Assembly (NCBI GenBank): GCA_003566475.1
Contig: PXDE01000551.1
Coordinates: 1 to 5,239 of the forward strand
DNA: 5,239 bases
Source of the DNA: PVC group bacterium
GTDB taxonomy: Bacteria; Verrucomicrobiota; Kiritimatiellia; SS1-B-03-39; PXDE01
Direction of reading: 5' to 3'
The translations under genes and the position numbers were made by a program. Of this stretch, positions 1 to 5,239 are shown in pieces (the first letter of the stretch is position 1; every line of letters starts with the position of its first letter). The notes under the pieces were generated by a model. The model searched no databases. It worked only from the letters and a program-made list of their open reading frames with translations, and had not been told where the DNA came from.

Positions 1-84
1 CAATCCCCAATCCACAATCCCCAATCCCCAATCCACAATCCCCAATCCACAATCCACAATCCACAATCCACAATCCACAATTGA
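1..84 (+). repeat. 7-bp tandem repeat array (CAATCCM)n
   Basis: Eleven consecutive 7-bp units start at position 1, each CAATCCC or CAATCCA. A twelfth, degenerate unit (CAATTGA, 78-84) follows. Only the seventh base varies. The first half mixes C and A, and the last five full units (43-77) are all CAATCCA, suggesting recent duplication at that end. The array begins at the window edge, so its full length is unknown. A 7-bp period shifts reading frame and no gene runs through it, so it is a noncoding minisatellite. Its last unit overlaps the -35 box of the downstream promoter. Confidence 0.95.
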
Positions 85-109
85 CTCCCCCCCCTCCGTA
101 GCCTATTCT
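81..109 (+). promoter_or_regulatory. Sigma70-type promoter of the small basic protein operon
   Basis: TTGACT (81-86, 5 of 6 matches to the -35 consensus) is followed by a 17-bp spacer and TATTCT (104-109, 4 of 6 matches to the -10 consensus). This predicts transcription starting near 116 and a leader of about 24 nt before the ATG at 140. The spacer contains a run of eight C (87-94). The call rests on sequence match, ideal spacing and position; the start site is inferred. Confidence 0.65.
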
Positions 110-139
110 CGCCCGTTTTCCTGTTCCCCGAGGTGACCC

Positions 140-295
140 ATGTCCATGCACGCCAGCCTGAAGGCCGCCAACAAGATCCGCGTCAAGCGCAACGTCCTCA
201 AGCGTTTCGAGCGCATCGACCTGCTCAAGAAGCGGGGCGAGTACAAGGACGGGGACCGGGCCCTCGGCCTGCGCAAGACCAAGCCCGAAGAATAG
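140..295 (+). CDS. Small basic protein of the PVC superphylum (TIGR04137-type)
   Basis: The gene encodes 51 residues beginning MSMHASLKAANKIRVKRN and ending GLRKTKPEE. It is rich in Lys and Arg. Residues 14-32 (RVKRNVLKRFERIDLLKKR) and the terminal GLRKTK match the small basic protein family of Planctomycetes, Verrucomicrobia and Chlamydiae, whose members are about this length with the same VLxRxERI and GLxKxK signatures. The molecular function of the family is not established to my knowledge; nucleic-acid or ribosome binding is an inference from charge. The ATG at 140 is chosen because GAGGTG (130-135) sits 4 nt upstream; a second in-frame ATG at 146 is less well placed. The gene lies behind the promoter at 81-109 and only 4 bp before an rRNA pseudouridine synthase, probably in one transcript. 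It is too short to appear in many automatic gene calls. Confidence 0.9.
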   Translation: MSMHASLKAANKIRVKRNVLKRFERIDLLKKRGEYKDGDRALGLRKTKPEE

Positions 296-299
296 CCGG

Positions 300-1178
300 T
301 TGCGCCTGCAGCGTTTTCTGGCCGCGGCCGGCCTCGGCTCGCGGCGTTCCTGCGAGGGGCTGATCACCGCCGGCCGGGTGGCCATCGACGGCCACACCGT
401 GACCGAGCTGGGCACGCAGGTCGACCCCGACACCCAGAAGGTGGCGGTGGACGGCAGGCCGGTGTCCCTCCAGGCGCCGGTCTTCCTCGCCTACTACAAG
501 CCCCGGGGCGTGATCTGCACCGCGAACGATCCCGAGGGACGGCCCACCGTCCTGGATCTCCTCCCTCCGACCATGGGCCGGCTGTTCACCGTGGGGCGGC
601 TGGACGTGGAGAGCGAGGGGCTGCTGCTGGTGACGAATCAGGGCGAATTCGCCCACCGCGTCTCCCATCCCCGCCACGGTCTGGAGAAGGTCTACCACGT
701 CTTCACGCCCAGGATTTTCGCGGGCACCTCCTGGCGGGTGCTGCTGAAGGGCGTGGAGTCCGAAGGCGAGCTGCTGCAAGTCCGCTACGTCCGGCCCAAG
801 GGGCGCACGCCCGACGGGTACCGGTACGAGATCGTGCTCGGCGAGGGCCGCAACCGACACATCCGGCGCATGTTCGAGATCCTCGACCACCCTGTCCGCC
901 GCCTCATCCGGGTGGCTATCGGCCCGCTGGAGCTGGAAACCCTTCGGCCCGGCACCTGGCGAGACCTGGGCCCGGAGGAGATCGAGGAACTCCTCGCCGC
1001 CGCCGTCCCCCGGCGACGGTCTCCTCCGCTGTCAGCTGCCAGACCGGGCCGAGGAAAGGAACCGCGAATGGACGCCCAACCCACCCCGCCCTTCGGGCAC
1101 CCCCGTGAGGGGCGTTGCCCAACGGGGCTCACGCCCTCCGGGGGAGGGGATGAACGCGAATCGGAGGGGGGGGCGTAG
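300..1178 (+). CDS. rRNA pseudouridine synthase, RsuA/RluB family
   Basis: This 292-residue protein isomerises a specific uridine to pseudouridine in ribosomal RNA. An N-terminal S4 RNA-binding domain occupies about residues 1-47 (MRLQRFLAAAGLGSRRSCEG). The catalytic domain carries GRLDVESEGLLLVTN (99-113) with the catalytic Asp at 102, AYYKPRGV (64-71), and the GEGRNRHIRRMFE motif (181-193). Length and layout suggest RluB (23S rRNA, U2605 in E. coli) more than RsuA, but the target base cannot be fixed from sequence alone. The start is TTG at 300, since the family-conserved N-terminus begins exactly there and no in-frame start lies just upstream. The start has only a weak purine-rich stretch before it and lies 4 bp after the previous stop, so translational coupling is likely. 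The conserved fold ends near residue 231. The last 60 or so residues are low-complexity and partly encoded by palindromic repeats. Confidence 0.93.
   Translation: MRLQRFLAAAGLGSRRSCEGLITAGRVAIDGHTVTELGTQVDPDTQKVAVDGRPVSLQAPVFLAYYKPRGVICTANDPEGRPTVLDLLPPTMGRLFTVGRLDVESEGLLLVTNQGEFAHRVSHPRHGLEKVYHVFTPRIFAGTSWRVLLKGVESEGELLQVRYVRPKGRTPDGYRYEIVLGEGRNRHIRRMFEILDHPVRRLIRVAIGPLELETLRPGTWRDLGPEEIEELLAAAVPRRRSPPLSAARPGRGKEPRMDAQPTPPFGHPREGRCPTGLTPSGGGDERESEGGA
1060..1173. repeat. Nested GC-rich palindromic repeat block inside the 3' end of the pseudouridine synthase gene
   Basis: Three possible hairpins lie in a row. GCCC/GGGC pairs at 1088-1098 around TTC. GTGAG (1105-1109) pairs with CTCAC (1128-1132) around an inner CGTTG/CAACG pair (1113-1124). 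CCCTCC (1134-1139) pairs with GGAGGG (1143-1148) around GGG. The block is flanked by two similar arms, each containing CGCGAAT (1063-1069 and 1155-1161), and ends in a G8 run (1166-1173). It looks like an interspersed extragenic repeat of the kind common in GC-rich environmental genomes. It may also slow or end transcription, but there is no T-tract after any hairpin, so I do not call a terminator. Confidence 0.6.
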
Positions 1179-1359
1179 CCGAGATCGCCGCGAGTAGCCG
1201 CGGCCGCCTAGGCTGTGGATGCCAGAGCGGACGACGACGGCTAGGCGATCGCAGCAGAGCTTCACAGAGTGAAAAGGGACGAACCGCACCTGGCCACGGA
1301 ATCCGCTGGACGAATCCGTCCCGTGCGGTAGCCTGTGGTGTTCCCGAATCGGATCGGAC
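1179..1359. other. Intergenic region between the pseudouridine synthase and tRNA-Ser
   Basis: No ORF with a ribosome binding site or recognisable product is seen in these 181 bp. There is a GCGATCGC palindrome (1243-1250) and short self-complementary pieces such as ACGGA/TCCGT flanking 1297-1320. The right end should contain the tRNA promoter. Confidence 0.5.
1307..1334 (+). promoter_or_regulatory. Weak candidate promoter for tRNA-Ser
   Basis: TGGACG (1307-1312) and TAGCCT (1329-1334), with 16 bp between them, are the best-placed hexamer pair upstream of the tRNA. They match the sigma70 consensus at 4 of 6 and 3 of 6 positions. Transcription would begin near 1341, giving a leader of about 19 nt. 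In GC-rich DNA such matches arise by chance, so this is only a pointer. Confidence 0.25.
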
Positions 1360-1450
<91 letters not shown>

Positions 1451-1453
1451 GCC

Positions 1454-1993
1454 TCACCAGGTGATCAGCACCCCGCCCTGAATCCCGATGCCGTCGAGTT
1501 CGATGTCCTGGGTGCGGGTGTCCACGTCGAGAAACCGGTAGATGGCGTCGGCAAACAGCCGGGCCTGGGGACGGATGGCCACGTCGACCCCGAGGCTCCC
1601 GTAGAACCCCGTCTCGCTCCGCGCCCCGGCCCCGCTCACGCTGGCGAAGGTCAGACCCCCGCCCGCCGTGACGTTGGCCAGGTCCGAGACGGGAAGGATG
1701 AGCGAAAGGCCGACGTCCCAGGGGGTCACCCGGACCCGCTCCTCGCCCGCCGTGACCCGGCCGAAGGCGGTGCCGCGCAGTTCCAGATTCACCCCGGACA
1801 CCATCTCGATGGAGAGCCGGCCGCCCGCGCCCCCGGTGGACCCGCCGTCGGACGTGTTCCAGTAGGCGCCGAAGATGCCCCATCCATGGTAGATGTGGTC
1901 TGGAGCGGCCGCGCCCAGCCGGACCTCCTGCGCGCCCGCCACCGCCAGCGTCCCCAGCCAGATCGTCGCCGCCATCGCCCATGCTGCCTTCAT
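1454..1993 (-). CDS. Small outer-membrane beta-barrel protein
   Basis: The gene encodes 179 residues. Residues 1-21 form a Sec signal peptide: a Lys near the start, a hydrophobic core, and AGA-Q as the likely cleavage site. The mature part, about 158 residues, alternates hydrophobic and polar residues in short strands broken by Gly-, Asp- and Asn-rich turns (for example 58-83, 86-102, 107-120, 129-159). It ends in GIQGGVLITW, with a terminal aromatic residue as expected for the signal recognised by the BAM assembly machinery. The size suits an eight-stranded barrel of the OmpX/OmpA-N type (PF13505-like). A specific function cannot be assigned. The ATG at 1993 is chosen because GGGAGGA lies just upstream on the minus strand and the signal peptide starts there; the open frame extends far upstream without support. 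The 3' end lies 4 bp from the convergent tRNA-Ser gene. Confidence 0.85.
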   Translation of the reverse strand: MKAAWAMAATIWLGTLAVAGAQEVRLGAAAPDHIYHGWGIFGAYWNTSDGGSTGGAGGRLSIEMVSGVNLELRGTAFGRVTAGEERVRVTPWDVGLSLILPVSDLANVTAGGGLTFASVSGAGARSETGFYGSLGVDVAIRPQARLFADAIYRFLDVDTRTQDIELDGIGIQGGVLITW

Positions 1994-1997
1994 ACCG

Positions 1998-2004
1998 TCC
2001 TCCC
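1998..2004 (-). promoter_or_regulatory. Ribosome binding site of the beta-barrel gene
   Basis: Read on the minus strand this is GGGAGGA, a strong Shine-Dalgarno sequence ending 4 nt before the ATG at 1993. It fixes the start of a frame that stays open for over 1 kb upstream. Confidence 0.85.
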
Positions 2005-2132
2005 GTTGGGGTTGTACGTCATCATGGACGCCGGGGAGGCCACGGGTATTCACCGGCGGAGCAAGGGGGTCGGGGTCAGTGAAGGCCGCTGGACCGTTGG
2101 GTTCAGCCGGAGCAGGGGGTGAGACCCTGGCC

Positions 2133-2160
2133 GATGTGGGACGTGCGATGTGGGATGTGG
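2133..2160 (-). repeat. Degenerate 7-bp repeat array, four units
   Basis: On the plus strand the units are GATGTGG, GACGTGC, GATGTGG and GATGTGG. On the minus strand this reads as CCACATC repeats, related to the CCACAAT-type heptamers at the left end of the window. The array lies about 140 bp upstream of the barrel gene's start codon. The two mismatches in unit two suggest an older or decaying array. Confidence 0.75.
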
Positions 2161-2260
2161 GGAGCGGGCTTGCAGGGTCGGCTTTGCCCAACGTCCTGTG
2201 GCGGCCGCTCGACCGAGTCTGCGAGGGAGAGCGGCTTCCGTGAGGGTGTCTCAGAGCAAA

Positions 2261-2281
2261 TGTCGAACTCCGATTGTCGAA
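2261..2281. repeat. TGTCGAA direct repeat, 14-bp period
   Basis: TGTCGAA occurs at 2261-2267 and again at 2275-2281 with seven bases between. Two identical half-sites spaced 14 bp apart could be an operator, but this is a single occurrence and may be chance. Confidence 0.35.
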
Positions 2282-2328
2282 GGAAGGCGCTCGCTGTGAT
2301 GAACCCACGCTATGGGGGAGGGGCGGCC

Positions 2329-2343
2329 GCGCGAGCCTCGCGC
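2329..2343. repeat. Palindrome GCGCGAG-C-CTCGCGC
   Basis: GCGCGAG (2329-2335) and CTCGCGC (2337-2343) are perfect inverted copies around one base. It belongs to the palindrome cluster between the barrel and META genes. Confidence 0.6.
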
Positions 2344-2352
2344 CCCCGTGGC

Positions 2353-2369
2353 CCGGGCTTCCAGCCCGG
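2353..2369. repeat. Palindromic interspersed repeat, copy A (GGGCTTCCAGCCC core)
   Basis: CCGGGC (2353-2358) pairs with GCCCGG (2364-2369) around TTCCA. The core GCTTCCAGCCCG (2357-2368) is found inverted at 2453-2464. Sequences with a GGGCTTCCAGCCCG core are, to my recollection, frequent interspersed repeats in Planctomycetes and Verrucomicrobia genomes. Confidence 0.6.
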
Positions 2370-2448
2370 AGCCGAGCGAGGTCGATCCCGATCCGGCATG
2401 AGGAGCGCTTCCTCCATCCATGGTCGTTCCGGGATGCGGCCTCGCACA

Positions 2449-2472
2449 GGCACGGGCTGGAAGCGCCGTGCC
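2449..2472. repeat. Palindromic interspersed repeat, copy B (inverted)
   Basis: GGCACGG (2449-2455) pairs with CCGTGCC (2466-2472) around a 10-nt loop that includes CTGGAAG. It shares 12 identical bases, in inverse orientation, with copy A about 90 bp upstream, so the two copies could also pair with each other. Confidence 0.6.
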
Positions 2473-2615
2473 ACGTCGGGGACATCGTGCTGACAGGTGA
2501 CGGTTTGCGGTGGGCGACGGGCTTGGGGCTACTGAGCAGATCCGGATCGAAGGTTGCCAGACCGGCACGTGGCATAGGAGGATGCGGGGGAACGGAGCTG
2601 AAACCCGAACGGATC

Positions 2616-2620
2616 AGGAG
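2616..2620 (+). promoter_or_regulatory. Ribosome binding site of the META-domain gene
   Basis: AGGAG lies 7 nt before the ATG at 2628. It selects this start over an upstream ATG at 2274 in the same open frame. Confidence 0.85.
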
Positions 2621-2627
2621 CGGAACC

Positions 2628-3146
2628 ATGAAGAAGCCGGCAAGATGGTGCGGAACTGCGGTCGTTGTAATGGCTGGGTTGCTGGGAAGTGCCATGGGTG
2701 AGGAGCCCGCCCCGGCGCCGCCCGGCGGACAGGTGCGGATCGGAATCGGCATCGGCGGGGGAGGGCGGGTCGATGCGGCGCCGGCCGGCCCCATGTCGGC
2801 CTGGGCGGGCAACTGGCGTCTGGTCACGTTCGGCGAAGGGGAGGGCGCCCAGGCGGTGGCCGAGGGGCTCGAGGTGACCTTCGTGCTGGCGGCGGACGGC
2901 ACGGTGTCCGGACGCGCGGCCTGCAACCGGTATGGCGGACAGGCCGAGGCCGTGGCCGATGTCGAAGGCGGGCTCCGGTTCGGACCGCTGTTCGGAACCC
3001 GGATGGCCTGCCCCGAACCGGCCATGTCCACCGAGCGCCAGTTCCTGGACACCATGGGTCAGGTGGCTTCGGCGGCCCGCGAGGACGACACGCTCCGCCT
3101 GCGCGACGCCGAAGGCGCCGTGCTCCTGGTCTTCCGCGCCCGTTAG
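2628..3146 (+). CDS. Exported META-domain (HslJ-like) protein
   Basis: The gene encodes 172 residues. Residues 1-24 are a Sec signal peptide (MKKPARW, hydrophobic core, likely cut after SAMG). No lipobox Cys is present, so the protein is predicted periplasmic or secreted rather than a lipoprotein. A Pro/Gly linker containing RIGIGIGGGG (37-46) follows. The META domain (PF03724) spans about 57-170. It starts at AGNWRLVTF and includes VSGRAACNRYGG (93-104), TRMACPEPAM (124-133), ERQFLDTM (136-143) and the closing strand VLLVFR. HslJ is a heat-inducible protein linked to novobiocin resistance in E. coli, but the biochemical role of META domains remains unclear. Two conserved-position Cys (99, 128) lie in the domain. 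The start is fixed by AGGAG at 2616-2620 and the signal peptide. A hydrolase gene follows 65 bp downstream on the same strand. Confidence 0.9.
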   Translation: MKKPARWCGTAVVVMAGLLGSAMGEEPAPAPPGGQVRIGIGIGGGGRVDAAPAGPMSAWAGNWRLVTFGEGEGAQAVAEGLEVTFVLAADGTVSGRAACNRYGGQAEAVADVEGGLRFGPLFGTRMACPEPAMSTERQFLDTMGQVASAAREDDTLRLRDAEGAVLLVFRAR

Positions 3147-3196
3147 GCTTGTATCCGCCTCCGCCTCGCGGTACGCAAGGGGCTTTCCCGCCCCCC

Positions 3197-3204
3197 AAGA
3201 GGAG
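3197..3204 (+). promoter_or_regulatory. Ribosome binding site of the glycoside hydrolase gene
   Basis: AAGAGGAG lies 7 nt before the ATG at 3212. It supports that start over the upstream in-frame TTG at 3149, which has no such site and would add a Pro-rich stretch unlike the family. Confidence 0.85.
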
Positions 3205-3211
3205 TTCGCCG

Positions 3212-5203
3212 ATGACTGCCGCCGCCCTGCCCGCCGTGTCCGCCACCCTTGCCCATCTGGCCGATCCGGCGTTCCGCGTGGTCTCCGAACGGTATGAGGG
3301 ATTCCAGGCCGGGGGTGGCGGCAAGGTGGCCAAGCCGGCCGTACGCGCCGAGCATGCCGAGGCCAGCGTTGCCGACGGGAAACTCCGGCTCCGCCTGGAC
3401 CATCCGGGAAGGCCCGAGGGGCACTGGGGACAGTTCCGGGACTTTCCCCGGACCACGCTCATCGAAGGGACCTCCGAGGTGCTCGGCCTGCCCCGGGACT
3501 GGACCGGGTATGCGTGCCTCCGGGCGACCGTCCGGGCCGACGAGGCGCCGGTGACCGTCGATCTGACGGTGGTCGGGGCCCGCGGCAGGCTGACCGAGGC
3601 CAGAACCCTCACGCCAGGCCAGACCGAGACGTGGGCGGTGGGGCTGGACGACGTCCCCCTGGTCCAGGGCAACCTGCCCGCCCGCGAGCCCACCGGCGTC
3701 CGGTTCGCCTTCCAGTACGAGGCCGAAGGCCCCCCCCGAGCGGTGACCGTCGAGTCGCTGACCCTGGAGCCGGGCCCGGTGGCGCCGTGCGTGGACCGGT
3801 TCGGCCAGCGGAGAAGCGCGGACTGGCCGGGCAAGGCCCGCGGCGTCGACGACCTCCGGCACGCCCTGCAGGAGGAGCGGGGATCCCTCCCTCATGTGCC
3901 CCCCGTTCCCGACCGGAGCCGGTTCGGAGGCTGGACCGGCGGACCCCGGTTCGAGGCCACCGGATTCTTCCGGGTGGTTCAGGATGACAATGGGCGCTGG
4001 TGGTATGCCGATCCCGAAGGCCATCCCTTCCTTTCCTTCGGCTGCACCGGGGTTCGGCCTCACGAGCCGACCCGCCTGACCGGTCGCGCCGGCGTGTTCG
4101 AGGACCCGCCGCCCGCCGAGGACGATCCGGAGTTCGGCTCCAACCTCGCCCGGTTCTACCAGCGCAACGTGATCGAGAAGCACGGGAGCCTCGAGGCCTG
4201 GCGCGATCACGTGCTGGCCCGGTTCCGGGCCTGGGGCTACAACACCATCGCCAACTGGTCGCATCCCGTCATGCTCGACCAGCGGCAGGTGCCGCATGTG
4301 CAGACCATCGAGACCAAGCAGCCGGCCGAGTGCCAGCTCCGGGCCTCGTTCTACGATGTCTTCGATCCGCGCTGGGTGTCCGCCATGGAACGGATCTGCG
4401 CCGACACCCTCGGCCCCGAGCGCGACAATCCCTGGATGCTGGGCATCTTCGTGGACAACGAGAAGCCCTGGCGAGGCATGCGGCTCCTCGAGGCCGGCCC
4501 GGACGCCGCCCTCCGCGACGAATGGCTGGCCCTGGTCCGGAAACGGCACGACAGCCTGGAGTCGTTCAACCGCGAGGCGGGCACCACCTGCGCCGACTGG
4601 AACGACGTCCGTCGGCTCCGCGAGGATGATCTGACCGGCCCCGGAGCGGCCGGCCTGAGCGAAGCCCTGGAGGACCATTACACCGAGGCCTATTTCCGGA
4701 TCATCCGGGACATGGTGAAGCGCCACGCGCCCAACCATCTCTACCTGGGCTGCCGGTACGTGAGCGGCATGCCGAGGGAGAACCTCATCGCCATCGCCGG
4801 CAAGTACGTGGATGTGCTGAGCGTCAACTGCTACTCCCTGGTCCCCGAGCGCGACCGGTTCGACGCCTGGCATGCCGTCTCCGGAGGCCGCCCCATCCAG
4901 ATCGGCGAGCACCAGCTCCCCCAGTGCGGCCCCCGGCAGGCCCCGCCGCTCTATCCCTCGTTCTCCGCCGAGGAGCGCCGGAAGTACTACCCCGCCTATG
5001 ACCGCGAGGTGGCCTCCTGGCCCTATGGGATCGGGTCGCACTGGTTCCAGCACTGCGACCAGCCGCTCACCGGCCGCGCCCGCGACGGCGAGAACCAGAC
5101 CATCGGCATCGTGGACATCACCGACCGCCCCCACCCCGAGATGGTCGAGGCTGTCCGCGAGATCGCCGACAACATGTACGCCTGGCACGCCGCCGCCACC
5201 TAG
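3212..5203 (+). CDS. GH50/agarase-like glycoside hydrolase
   Basis: The 663-residue protein resembles the beta-agarase (GH50) group of clan GH-A, retaining enzymes that cleave galactan-type polysaccharides. Residues about 25-190 look like an N-terminal beta-sandwich or carbohydrate-binding region. The linker VDRFGQRRSADWPGKA (194-209) and RWWYADPEGHPF (262-273) are family-type signatures leading into a TIM barrel. GIFVDNEKPW (411-420) supplies the likely acid/base Glu417 in the clan Asn-Glu pair. PIQIGEH (561-567) supplies the likely nucleophile Glu566. The C-terminal HWFQHCDQPLTGR (610-622) and GENQTIGIVDITD are also typical. No clear signal peptide is visible: the N-terminus (MTAAALPAVSATLAHLADPA) has no basic residue and only a weak hydrophobic stretch, so a cytoplasmic site is likely. 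Substrate is not certain; agarose activity should not be assumed. The gene may be co-transcribed with the META gene. Only 36 bp follow it in the window. Confidence 0.85.
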   Translation: MTAAALPAVSATLAHLADPAFRVVSERYEGFQAGGGGKVAKPAVRAEHAEASVADGKLRLRLDHPGRPEGHWGQFRDFPRTTLIEGTSEVLGLPRDWTGYACLRATVRADEAPVTVDLTVVGARGRLTEARTLTPGQTETWAVGLDDVPLVQGNLPAREPTGVRFAFQYEAEGPPRAVTVESLTLEPGPVAPCVDRFGQRRSADWPGKARGVDDLRHALQEERGSLPHVPPVPDRSRFGGWTGGPRFEATGFFRVVQDDNGRWWYADPEGHPFLSFGCTGVRPHEPTRLTGRAGVFEDPPPAEDDPEFGSNLARFYQRNVIEKHGSLEAWRDHVLARFRAWGYNTIANWSHPVMLDQRQVPHVQTIETKQPAECQLRASFYDVFDPRWVSAMERICADTLGPERDNPWMLGIFVDNEKPWRGMRLLEAGPDAALRDEWLALVRKRHDSLESFNREAGTTCADWNDVRRLREDDLTGPGAAGLSEALEDHYTEAYFRIIRDMVKRHAPNHLYLGCRYVSGMPRENLIAIAGKYVDVLSVNCYSLVPERDRFDAWHAVSGGRPIQIGEHQLPQCGPRQAPPLYPSFSAEERRKYYPAYDREVASWPYGIGSHWFQHCDQPLTGRARDGENQTIGIVDITDRPHPEMVEAVREIADNMYAWHAAAT

Positions 5204-5239
5204 CCGGCCTTCGCCCGGTCCGCCCGCAGGCCGCGCGTG

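Larger units (their letters stand above)
1994..2627. other. 634-bp divergent intergenic region rich in repeats
   Basis: This stretch separates the minus-strand barrel gene from the plus-strand META gene and must hold both promoters. I found no hexamer pair good enough to call for either one. It contains a heptamer array (2133-2160), a TGTCGAA direct repeat (2261-2281) and several palindromes (2329-2472). Open frames cross it on both strands, but none has a ribosome binding site or a recognisable product. They look like by-products of high GC and repeats. Confidence 0.6.

Noticed and set aside
1..84. CRISPR array
   Set aside because: The units are 7 bp with no spacers, far too short for CRISPR repeats.
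225..890. 221-codon minus-strand frame
   Set aside because: It is antisense to the pseudouridine synthase, which has clear catalytic motifs.
1134..1148. Intrinsic terminator at the CCCTCC/GGAGGG hairpin
   Set aside because: It is inside the coding frame and is followed by mixed sequence and a G run rather than a T-tract.
2274..2627. N-terminal extension of the META gene from an ATG at 2274
   Set aside because: It passes through palindromic repeats, has no family similarity, and would bury the signal peptide that starts at 2628.
1994..3055. Upstream extension of the barrel gene's open frame
   Set aside because: The signal peptide and GGGAGGA site place the start at 1993. The extension is Ser/Pro-rich and runs antisense to the META gene.
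3179..3194. Hairpin GGGGC/GCCCC as a terminator between the META and hydrolase genes
   Set aside because: The stem is only 5 bp, there is no T-tract after it, and it sits just ahead of the next ribosome binding site.
3149..3211. Earlier TTG start for the glycoside hydrolase
   Set aside because: It has no ribosome binding site and adds a Pro-rich stretch, whereas the ATG at 3212 has AAGAGGAG 7 nt upstream.
3143..5188. 681-codon open frame on the minus strand
   Set aside because: It lies antisense to the glycoside hydrolase, whose family motifs are clear. Long antisense frames are expected from GC-rich third codon positions.

Overview
The window is GC-rich bacterial DNA carrying five protein genes and one tRNA gene. 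The best taxonomic clue is a 51-residue, very basic protein near the left end that matches the small basic protein family (TIGR04137-type) of Planctomycetes, Verrucomicrobia and Chlamydiae. GC-rich palindromic and heptameric repeats between genes, and a GH50/agarase-like hydrolase, fit an environmental member of Verrucomicrobiota, Kiritimatiellota or Lentisphaerota. The exact phylum is an inference. There is no sign of phage, insertion sequences, CRISPR or plasmid functions.

Layout, left to right. Positions 1-84 are an array of 7-bp repeats that runs into the -35 box of a good sigma70-type promoter (81-109). That promoter drives a probable two-gene operon: the small basic protein (140-295) and, 4 bp later, an RsuA/RluB-type rRNA pseudouridine synthase (300-1178) that begins with TTG. 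The 3' end of the synthase gene runs through a block of nested GC-rich palindromes. After about 180 bp without a gene comes a complete tRNA-Ser(GGA) with encoded CCA (1360-1449). Only 4 bp beyond it, on the opposite strand, ends a gene for a small outer-membrane beta-barrel protein (1454-1993, minus).

A 634-bp intergenic region (1994-2627) follows. It holds a second, degenerate 7-bp repeat array, a 14-bp-spaced direct repeat and a group of palindromes, but no convincing gene. It separates the minus-strand barrel gene from a plus-strand pair: an exported META/HslJ-domain protein (2628-3146) and a 663-residue GH50/agarase-like glycoside hydrolase (3212-5203). That pair may be co-transcribed (65-bp gap), but nothing in the sequences ties their functions together.

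The left half is translation-related (ribosome-associated small protein, rRNA modification, tRNA). The right half is envelope and carbohydrate related. No clearly novel multi-gene system is visible. The most interesting points are the repeat-flanked promoter with a C8 tract in its spacer, the two heptamer arrays placed in the same orientation upstream of different genes, the repeat-derived tail of the pseudouridine synthase, and a GH50-like enzyme that seems to lack a signal peptide.
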